From Candidatus Saccharicenans sp. (GTDB lineage Bacteria > Acidobacteriota > Aminicenantia > Aminicenantales > Saccharicenantaceae), in contig JASEFX010000007.1 of the NCBI GenBank assembly GCA_030018265.1, forward strand, positions 26,452 to 90,451: DNA of 64,000 nt. The letters run 5' to 3'. Within the stretch, counting starts at the first letter, position 1; each line of letters begins with the position of its first letter. Under the pieces are notes generated by a model. That model was not told where the DNA came from and made no database searches. It saw nothing but the letters and a program-made list of their open reading frames with translations. The position numbers and the translations under genes were made by a program. This document shows positions 49,359 to 56,971 of the stretch, piece by piece.

Positions 49359-51470
49359 ATGGACAAAGAAATTCAGAAACTCACAGCCATAACCGCGGAA
49401 GATATGGCTGTGATTGAGGAAGAACTTAGAAAGAGTAACTGTCCGCTATCGACGGCGGAGCTGGCCGAAAGATTGGCTTTTGCTAAAACAGCCAGTCAAA
49501 GAAGTCAGCCAGTCAAGGTCTATAATCCTTACGCCCGTTACGAAGTCGGGGATTTTATCTACAAAGAATATGATGAAAACCTTCAGGTTGGCAGCAAGCT
49601 GACAGAACATTTCCAGGGCGGAGTGGTCTTAAGAGTTGTCAATAAGATTAATTATCCCGATTATCAATGTGAGATGCTGGAAGTTGATTACGACGGGGGC
49701 GGAACCTTCCGGAAGTACATCGACTACATGAAGAAAACCAGAACGCAGGTGCTGCTGCCGTCGAACCTGGAAAACAGAGGGCTGGAACCCGAGTTACTCA
49801 CTCCGGAGGAGGATCCCAGACAGACTGAACTGCCGCTTACCGAGAAGGACCTGAAGACACTCGAAAGAAATCTGCGCAAGCTGCTGGCTGCCTCGGAAGC
49901 CTTTTTTGGCTGGAATGATTACTGGCAGCTGGCCGAGAAGAAGCCCGAGATTCCCGAGGAGAAGATTAGAGAAATTTCTGAGGCGCTGTCCGGCTCGATT
50001 TCTTCTGAATCCACCGAAAATCTTGTTAGGCGTTTCTTTAACCTTGAGCCGTCTTCCGACCTCTTTGAACTGTACTGCCTGACGCTCGATCACCTTCTGG
50101 AGAAGAAATACCGGAAAGAATTTATCTGCCTGTCGACCGTCGGCTGGGGGCGCTGGCATCTGAAAAGCGTCTTGAACAACATGCCGCGAGGACTGCCGAT
50201 TTCGGCTCCTCCGGCAGAAGTTCCTGACCTGGGAGAGGTCGAAAGTTTGCAGCTTACCCGGGTGGATAATTTCCCGTTCAAAATTTACCTCACCTGGAGA
50301 GAAATACTTTCTGGAGCGGTCAGAGTCCCGAGGAGCCTCATCCGGGAATTCAACTCTCGCGAATACCAGATGGTGGATGATGAAGAGGGTAAGGTTTATA
50401 CCGTCTATTTCTACCCGGAAGGAAATTACCTCCTGGGCCTGGAAGAATACTTCAGAGCGAACAACATTCCCCAGGGAGCCAGCCTGACCGTTGACCGGAA
50501 AGGACCTGATAAGTTAACCTTCTGGGTTAAAAAGTCCAAGAAAAAAGCTTCCACATATTATCTTGAGTACAACCGTGAGACAGGTGCGTTTTCCATAACT
50601 CCTCAAGAGGTCTACACCCTGGCGATTCCCAACAAAAGTATATACCTGGAAAAAGAAATAGTGGCCAGGTTACTGCAACTTCAGGAAGAATGCGCCGGGC
50701 TCGACCTCAGACAGCTGCTCACCCGGATACTCACCACGCCGGAGCTCACCGCGAATACCAGGTCCCTGCATTTTCTCCGCCTTTATCACATGGCTGACCT
50801 GCTGAGACCGACAGCTCCCGAAGATGTGGAATACGTGCTCAACGCGGCTCCCGAATTTATAGCTTCTGAAAAGAAGGAAGGATATTTCATCTACCAGGAA
50901 ATCAAAATTCCAGAGGAGGTCCCGGCAGAAGAGGTCAGACTGGAGGAATCGCTGCTGTCGACCCTGGCCGAGCAGCTGACGTCCGGAGAACAGGAGCCTG
51001 CGGAGGCAGCTGAAGAGGAAGCGCCAGCAGAGCCTGAGATGGTTGAAGAGGCGGTGGAGGCCGAAACCGAAACTCCCGAGTTCGGTGCCGAACCCGAGAT
51101 TCAGATTCATCTGGAGCCACTGAAGAAAGAGAAAGAAAAAGAGAAGGAAAAAGAGAAAGAGAAGGAAATAGAGAAACCGGCGAAGAAGAAGAAGGAAAAA
51201 GAAGTCGGCCCGAAACCCCGCAAGAGCGAACGGCGGTTGATCGAAGAAGAAATCATGGAAGAGGAATCCGAGCGGGAAGCTCTGGAAGCTCTCAAAGCTC
51301 AGAAAGAGGAAGAACTGGAAGCGGCAGAAGCTGAGGAGGAGAGCCTGCCGATAGAAATTGAAGTTTCCAGAGAAGAGCCCAAATTCGGATTTTTCGCCGA
51401 GATGCTGAAATCGGCCCTGAGCAAAAAACAGCCGGTTCCTGGCGAAGAGGAGGAAGAAGAAAAGAAGTAA
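49359..51470 (+). CDS. Uncharacterised 703-aa protein with helix-turn-helix-like N-terminus and long charged Glu/Lys C-terminal tail
   Basis: Continuous 703-aa ORF 3 nt after the OTC stop; C-terminus contains KKEKEKEKEKEKEKEIEKPAKKKKEKE and Glu-rich segments. Confidence 0.75.
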   Translation: MDKEIQKLTAITAEDMAVIEEELRKSNCPLSTAELAERLAFAKTASQRSQPVKVYNPYARYEVGDFIYKEYDENLQVGSKLTEHFQGGVVLRVVNKINYPDYQCEMLEVDYDGGGTFRKYIDYMKKTRTQVLLPSNLENRGLEPELLTPEEDPRQTELPLTEKDLKTLERNLRKLLAASEAFFGWNDYWQLAEKKPEIPEEKIREISEALSGSISSESTENLVRRFFNLEPSSDLFELYCLTLDHLLEKKYRKEFICLSTVGWGRWHLKSVLNNMPRGLPISAPPAEVPDLGEVESLQLTRVDNFPFKIYLTWREILSGAVRVPRSLIREFNSREYQMVDDEEGKVYTVYFYPEGNYLLGLEEYFRANNIPQGASLTVDRKGPDKLTFWVKKSKKKASTYYLEYNRETGAFSITPQEVYTLAIPNKSIYLEKEIVARLLQLQEECAGLDLRQLLTRILTTPELTANTRSLHFLRLYHMADLLRPTAPEDVEYVLNAAPEFIASEKKEGYFIYQEIKIPEEVPAEEVRLEESLLSTLAEQLTSGEQEPAEAAEEEAPAEPEMVEEAVEAETETPEFGAEPEIQIHLEPLKKEKEKEKEKEKEKEIEKPAKKKKEKEVGPKPRKSERRLIEEEIMEEESEREALEALKAQKEEELEAAEAEEESLPIEIEVSREEPKFGFFAEMLKSALSKKQPVPGEEEEEEKK

Positions 51471-51483
51471 GCTGTCTTTTATA

Positions 51484-51502
51484 TCCTACTAAGATAGTAG
51501 GA
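51484..51502. terminator. Hairpin between convergent genes (possible bidirectional terminator)
   Basis: TCCTACT-AAGAT-AGTAGGA perfect 7-bp stem; weak U-tract. Confidence 0.35.
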
Positions 51503-51543
51503 ATTGTGGGTTTTATCCGCCAGGCTAAGCCGTTTTTTTCAGT

Positions 51544-52635
51544 TCAGAGGATGATCCGCTTGTTGCCGGCGCGGCTGGTCAGTCCGAGTTCGTCCAGGAA
51601 TTCCAGCAGCGGAATGGCATATTTTCTGGTAAGTCCGGTGAGCTTCTTAAAATCGCCTACCGTCAATTCTTTTTGACCCTGCCTTTTCAAATCAGCCAGT
51701 TTCTGTTTCAACTCCTCCAGCCATTCGGCATGAAGAAGGAATCCTTCCTGGCTCTTGACGATTTTCTTCTGCCGGAGGAGCATATCAAGAAGAGTATTCA
51801 GCCGGCTGGGATGAATCCGGAATTTTTTTAAAAGTTCATCGAAGGAAGAGGAAGAAAATTTTTCTTCGTGCAGCAGCTGTTCAATCGCCTGCAGAATGGC
51901 TGATTCTTCGGGCATCAGACGGATCTCAAAATCACGGCTGCAGACGAGGTCATTGTTCAGGGTTAGTTTGCCATCCCTGGCCAGACGGTTGAGCGCCAGC
52001 CTGAGCACCTGTTTCGGCAGGCCGAATCTCTCCTTCAGTTTTTTCACCGGCACGCCCGGCTCGGCCGGTCTTTTCTGATGATAGCTTTCAACAAACTCAC
52101 AGATTTTATCCAGCAGAAAAGTGAAACTCCTCTGGGCCAGCAGAAAAAGAGGTGAGAATTCCAGGATGTAAAGCACCCCTTCTTTCTCCAGCTCCATGGC
52201 CAGAGCTCTCAGGCGCTCCGGGGATAGCCGACAGAAACGAAGGAGTTCTTCTTCTCTAAGCCCCCGGATTCCAGCTTCCTCGGTCAGAGTCAGCAACATT
52301 TCTTTTTCTGAACCAGCCAGCCGCGCGAGGAGGGCTACAAGCCTGGCCTCCTTCATTTTTTCCAGCCGCTGAGCTTCGGGATAGAGCACCCGCAGCTCGA
52401 CTTCTTCTTTATCGGCGGGCTTAAAAGGAAGACGGTCATTCCAGGCCAGTTTTTCCGGCAACCTCGTCTTGACCAGAAGGAAGGGCTCTCCGCCCGGCTC
52501 CGAAGGGATGGAAGTGGCACTGGCCGCAGCCTGATATTTACGGCTGGCACGGAGCAGAAAGCCGGCGGCCTTTTCGCCGGGAGCTAACACCGGCTTATCA
52601 GCTGAAGCGTAGAAAATGGTTTCTGTGGATTTCAT
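51544..52635 (-). CDS. SelB C-terminal-like protein (winged-helix repeats) lacking the EF-Tu-like GTPase domain
   Basis: Domain III-like start, then winged-helix repeats, ending ELTVGDFKKLTGLTRKYAIPLLEFLDELGLTSRAGNKRIIL, the SelB last-WH signature. No GTP-binding motifs in the 363 aa or immediately upstream (rnr). Confidence 0.75.
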   Translation of the reverse strand: MKSTETIFYASADKPVLAPGEKAAGFLLRASRKYQAAASATSIPSEPGGEPFLLVKTRLPEKLAWNDRLPFKPADKEEVELRVLYPEAQRLEKMKEARLVALLARLAGSEKEMLLTLTEEAGIRGLREEELLRFCRLSPERLRALAMELEKEGVLYILEFSPLFLLAQRSFTFLLDKICEFVESYHQKRPAEPGVPVKKLKERFGLPKQVLRLALNRLARDGKLTLNNDLVCSRDFEIRLMPEESAILQAIEQLLHEEKFSSSSFDELLKKFRIHPSRLNTLLDMLLRQKKIVKSQEGFLLHAEWLEELKQKLADLKRQGQKELTVGDFKKLTGLTRKYAIPLLEFLDELGLTSRAGNKRIIL

Positions 52636-52647
52636 CTTTCCCGTATT

Positions 52648-54711
52648 TTATTTAATATTTTCAGCCAGCATAAATTCTAATTTTTTAAGCAGAGGATTAC
52701 AGCTCACCAGAATCACCTGAATTTTCTGCCCGAGCGAAAAGGTGGTGCCGGTATGGCGGCCGCGCAGCACTCTGGCGCTCCGGCGAAGGAAAAAGTCATC
52801 TCCCAGGGCTGAGTAGGGCACGAGGCCTTCGACAAAATAGTCGTCGAGTTCCACCACCAGGCCGGCCCGGTTGATGTCTGTGATAATGCCGCTAAATTCC
52901 TGCCCGAGTTTGTTCTTCAACAATCGGAGTATCCTCCATTCGACAAGAGCCCGCTCGGCTCCGTCAGCTATACGCTCTCTCTGGGAGCAATGGAGAGCGA
53001 TGGCCTCGAGTGGAAAAGGCCTGGGCTTTTTTCCGGCCAGAGCTCTTTTCAACAGCCGGTGGATCACCAGGTCCGGATACCGGCGGATAGGCGAGGTGAA
53101 GTGAACGTAAGCCTTCTGGGCCAGTCCGAAATGGCCGCAATTTTCTTCTGAATAATAGGCCAGCCGCAGCGAGCGGAGAACCTGGATGGCGATGAATTTT
53201 TCTTCCGGTTTGCCCTTGAAGGCTTCGATTACCTTCTGCAGGTCGGTGGACCTGATCTGGCCCGGGCGCGGCAGCGTCAGGTCGAAATGCACCAGAAGAT
53301 TCCTGAGCTTTTCCAGGTCTGATCGGGCTGGTGCCGGGTGCACGCGGTAGAGGCAGGGGTAGCCAAGGTCGGTAAGATGCCTGGCCACAGCCACGTTAGC
53401 CATCAGCATGAATTCTTCAATCAGACAGTGGGCTTCGTTGCGCTCCGAGGGAACCACGGCGGTCAGCATACCTTCCTGGTACACCAGCTCCGGTTCGACC
53501 AGGTCAAAGTCGAGGCTGCCCTGTCTCAATCTTTTTTCCTTGAGTATCCGGGCGAGTTCTCGCATCTCCATCAGGTCAGCAAGGATGTGCTGATAGCGCT
53601 GCTGGGTCTCCAGGTCGCCCTGAAAGATTTTGAAAACCTCGGTGTAGGTTAACCTTTCAACCGTCTGAATCACCGAGGGATGAAAATCAGCTCTGACCAG
53701 ATTGCCCCGCCGGTCTATTTCCATAATCGCAGAGACGGTAAGCCTGGGCACTCTTGGCCGCAGACTGCAGAGTCCGCTGGACAGCTTTTCGGGCAGCATC
53801 GGGATGGTCAGGTCAGGAAAGTAGACGCTCGTTCCCCTCTCGTAGGCTTCCCGGTCGAGGGCGGAGCCAGGCCTGACATAGTGGGAGACGTCGGCAATAT
53901 GAACGCCCAGAAGAAAATTTCCGCCGGGAAGTTTTTTTATGCTGACCGCATCGTCGAAATCCTGCGCCTTTTCCCCGTCAATGGTTACCGTTGGCCAGTT
54001 GCGGTAATCAACCCGACTGGCAAAATCCTGCGGTCCCGGGTCTTCCGATAATGCTTCAGCTTCAGCCCGAGCCTCATCTGAAAATTTATGTGGCAGGTTG
54101 AACTGGTTGATGATGACTTCAAGGTCAACTCCCTGATCGTCCTGATAGCCGAGTATCCTCTGCAGCTCTAAGGTGTTGCGGTTAATTTCGATGATCTGTC
54201 CGGGACGCGGTTTTCTTTTTCCTTTGATTTTAATCGCTATCGGCTCTTCAAACAGCGTATCCATCGGCAGGATGAAAGGCTGGTAGTTGATTTCCAGGAA
54301 CACCCCGTAGAGGGAAGCCCGGGCTTTTTTGACTATGCGCACAATCCGGCCTTCAGGTTTCCCCCCCAGACCTTTTTCTTTTACCACCACCTCCACCAGA
54401 TCTCCGGTGAGAGCTCCGGCCGTCTGGTGGGGTGGAATAAAAATGTCCTGACTTCCCTGGGTGGGGTCTTCCGGCGTGACAAAGCCAAATCCCCGCGGGT
54501 TGAGCGTAAAAATACCTCTCATCGTGGCCATCGGAGTTCGAGGGGCAATTCTTTCCCCTCTGAATTCTATCAATCCTTTTTTCTCCAGATATTTGAGCGT
54601 GGCCTGGAGTTTTTTTCTTTCCTTTTTGTTCAGCCTTAAAGCCCGGCTGAGATGATTAAGGGTCACGGGCTTTTTATGCTGGTTTATGAAATCGAGTATC
54701 TTTTTTTCCAT
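52648..54711 (-). CDS. rnr: Ribonuclease R / VacB
   Basis: RNB domain TVTIDGEKAQDFDDAVSIKKLPGGNFLLGVHIADVSHYVRPGSALDREAYERGTSVYFPD...HFTSPIRRYPDLVIHRLLKR; S1 C-terminus. Confidence 0.95.
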   Translation of the reverse strand: MEKKILDFINQHKKPVTLNHLSRALRLNKKERKKLQATLKYLEKKGLIEFRGERIAPRTPMATMRGIFTLNPRGFGFVTPEDPTQGSQDIFIPPHQTAGALTGDLVEVVVKEKGLGGKPEGRIVRIVKKARASLYGVFLEINYQPFILPMDTLFEEPIAIKIKGKRKPRPGQIIEINRNTLELQRILGYQDDQGVDLEVIINQFNLPHKFSDEARAEAEALSEDPGPQDFASRVDYRNWPTVTIDGEKAQDFDDAVSIKKLPGGNFLLGVHIADVSHYVRPGSALDREAYERGTSVYFPDLTIPMLPEKLSSGLCSLRPRVPRLTVSAIMEIDRRGNLVRADFHPSVIQTVERLTYTEVFKIFQGDLETQQRYQHILADLMEMRELARILKEKRLRQGSLDFDLVEPELVYQEGMLTAVVPSERNEAHCLIEEFMLMANVAVARHLTDLGYPCLYRVHPAPARSDLEKLRNLLVHFDLTLPRPGQIRSTDLQKVIEAFKGKPEEKFIAIQVLRSLRLAYYSEENCGHFGLAQKAYVHFTSPIRRYPDLVIHRLLKRALAGKKPRPFPLEAIALHCSQRERIADGAERALVEWRILRLLKNKLGQEFSGIITDINRAGLVVELDDYFVEGLVPYSALGDDFFLRRSARVLRGRHTGTTFSLGQKIQVILVSCNPLLKKLEFMLAENIK

Positions 54712-54736
54712 AGTTTTCCTTTAATTTATTTTTACC

Positions 54737-55378
54737 TCAATAATAAAAGAGCGCCAGATGAGGTATTCTGTACTGCTGGCGTCTGTCCCGGGCCAGATTC
54801 AATCGGCTGATTTCTTCCAGCTGACTGAGAGGCCGTCCAGGATAATCCTTTCCGGCAGCCTGGAGATAAAGTTGTTTTTCTTCTTCCCGGGCTAACTCCC
54901 ACAGCCGGCGGTCGAGTTCTTCGTCCAGAGATTCCAGCCGTGCCTCATCCACCGGTTCTCGCTTAAGGATTGAAAGGCCTTCCTCGAGCAGCGGCCTGAA
55001 TTGAGACATTTCCCCAGGTAGATTTTTCAGGCAGGCGGTAATCTCCTGGATAAGTTGCCTGGCCTTTTCGTTCTTCTCCGGCGCAGGAGGAGATTCCCGG
55101 CCGACGAGCCTTTCCTGATGCTGGGCATAAGCCCTGATTATTTCCTTCTCGCACTGGCTCAGCGAGTAGATGTTCTTTTTCCGGCGGCGGCTGATTTTCC
55201 GGGAAAAGGCTTTCTCGATGCCTTCAATCACCACTTCCGCCGGAATGTTCAGCTTTTCCCATTCGGAAATCAACTCTAAATCCCTGGGCGGCAGGAAGAA
55301 AATGCCGGGCTGATGCTTCAGAAAAGCGCGGGCGATTTTCTGATAATATTCTTTACGGTCTGAAGCGTCTGCAGTCAT
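54737..55378 (-). CDS. Hypothetical protein
   Basis: 213-aa ORF coupled to coaX (4-nt overlap); EYYQKIARAFLKHQPGIFFLPPRDLELISEWEKLNIPAEVVIEGIEKAFSRK. Confidence 0.6.
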   Translation of the reverse strand: MTADASDRKEYYQKIARAFLKHQPGIFFLPPRDLELISEWEKLNIPAEVVIEGIEKAFSRKISRRRKKNIYSLSQCEKEIIRAYAQHQERLVGRESPPAPEKNEKARQLIQEITACLKNLPGEMSQFRPLLEEGLSILKREPVDEARLESLDEELDRRLWELAREEEKQLYLQAAGKDYPGRPLSQLEEISRLNLARDRRQQYRIPHLALFYY

Positions 55379-56160
55379 TTCTCCAGCCTGCCGATTTCTC
55401 TGTTCTTTTCGTAAATAAGCCGGAGTCCCTGAAGCACGAGGTCCGGCTCAAAATGTTCAATTTCCGGAAGATCGCCAACCACCAGCCCGGCCAGTCCTCC
55501 TGTGGCCACCACCACCGGCCTGCCTTTCAGCTCTTCTGAAATTCTGGCGATGATGTGCCTGACCAGCCCGACATATCCAAAATAAAGGCCGGACTGCATG
55601 CTGGTGACAGTGTTTCGTCCGATCACGGATTTTGGTTTGCGAATTTCGATCCGGGGAAGTCTGGCTGTCCTCAGATAGAGCGCTTCGGCTGAAATCATGA
55701 GACCGGGAGCGATCGCTCCTCCGAGATATTCGCCTTTTTCCGAGACCACATCGAAGGTGGTGGCGGTGCCAAAATCCACCACCACACAGGGACCTCCGTA
55801 TTTTTCAAAGGCGGCGCAGGAAACCACAATCCGGTCGGAACCCACCTCGGCCGGATTCTCATAGAGAATGGGCATGCCGGTTTTAAGACCGGGACCGACG
55901 ACAAGCGGCTTCACCCGGAAAAAATTCTCGCAGGCAGTCTGAATCACCGGAGTGAGCGGCGGCACCACCGAAGAAATGATCGCTCCTTTTATTTTTTCAG
56001 GAGCAAACCGTCGTTGTTCCAGCAAACAGTTCAGGATAATGCCATACTCATCGGCGGTCTTTTCCCGGTCGCTTTTGATTTTCCAGTCGGCCAGGAGTTT
56101 TTTGCCCTGAAACAGACCTATCCCGGTGGTGGTGTTGCCGATATCGAAAACCAGAAGCAT
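55375..56160 (-). CDS. coaX: Type III pantothenate kinase
   Basis: MLLVFDIGNTTTGIGLFQGKKLLADWKIKSDREKTADEYG; VDFGTATTFDVVSEKGEYLGGAIAPGL. Confidence 0.95.
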   Translation of the reverse strand: MLLVFDIGNTTTGIGLFQGKKLLADWKIKSDREKTADEYGIILNCLLEQRRFAPEKIKGAIISSVVPPLTPVIQTACENFFRVKPLVVGPGLKTGMPILYENPAEVGSDRIVVSCAAFEKYGGPCVVVDFGTATTFDVVSEKGEYLGGAIAPGLMISAEALYLRTARLPRIEIRKPKSVIGRNTVTSMQSGLYFGYVGLVRHIIARISEELKGRPVVVATGGLAGLVVGDLPEIEHFEPDLVLQGLRLIYEKNREIGRLEK

Positions 56161-56196
56161 TTTTTTCTCCTCGAAGTTATTTTATAAAAAGTAATC

Positions 56197-56958
56197 TTAA
56201 AAAACCTTGATTATTTCCGATGCATGAAAAATGCGCGTTTCTCCGTCGACTCTGACCTTCAGGCCGCCCCTTTCCTCCAGATCCTGAAATTCTACAGGCA
56301 GCTGGCCCTCAACGGTTTGCAGCAGAAGTTTCTGTCCTGCTTTAAAGGAAAGTCTTTTCCGGTATGAAGCTAGGACGAGGTCAAAATGCCCTTTTTCCAG
56401 ATTATTATACCAGACTTTAAGCCTTAACCCAAGGTGGCGGAAAAGGTCCAGCGGTTTCCAGGTCTTTTCTGTTAACAGAAAAAGGGAGGTAGCCAGATTT
56501 TTAATCTCCGGTGGAAAGTCGGAAAGGCGATGATTCAGGTTTATCCCGATGCCGGCAACCGCCCGGGTCTGCCGGCCTCCTGCGCTCCCTCCCTCGCACA
56601 GGATGCCACCGAGTTTTTTTCCCTGATAGACGAGGTCATTCGGCCACTTCAATTGTATGCGAACTCCGGAAAGCTCCTCTATGGCTTCGGCTGCAGTCAG
56701 CCCGCAGGCTGCCGGCAGGAGGTTAAAACTGGAGGCTGACGGTCTCAGAATGAAGGAAACATACAGCCCTTTGCCGCGAGCCGAATGCCAGGTGCGACCT
56801 TTTGTGCCCCGGCCGGCGATTTGCTCTTCGGCCACCACCGCCGTGCCTTCCGGAAAATTAAGGGCGGTCAATCGTCTGGCTATATCCATGGTGGAAAAAG
56901 CCAGAGAAAAGATGAAAAGCGGGTAACCGGGACAGGAATCGCGGTCAAAAACCGGCAT
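56197..56958 (-). CDS. birA: Biotin-[acetyl-CoA-carboxylase] ligase (no HTH domain)
   Basis: VVAEEQIAGRGTKGRTWHSARGKGLYVSFILRP; LKWPNDLVYQGKKLGGILCE; GIGINLNH. Confidence 0.93.
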   Translation of the reverse strand: MPVFDRDSCPGYPLFIFSLAFSTMDIARRLTALNFPEGTAVVAEEQIAGRGTKGRTWHSARGKGLYVSFILRPSASSFNLLPAACGLTAAEAIEELSGVRIQLKWPNDLVYQGKKLGGILCEGGSAGGRQTRAVAGIGINLNHRLSDFPPEIKNLATSLFLLTEKTWKPLDLFRHLGLRLKVWYNNLEKGHFDLVLASYRKRLSFKAGQKLLLQTVEGQLPVEFQDLEERGGLKVRVDGETRIFHASEIIKVF

Positions 56959-56971
56959 GGCAGTTTGATTT

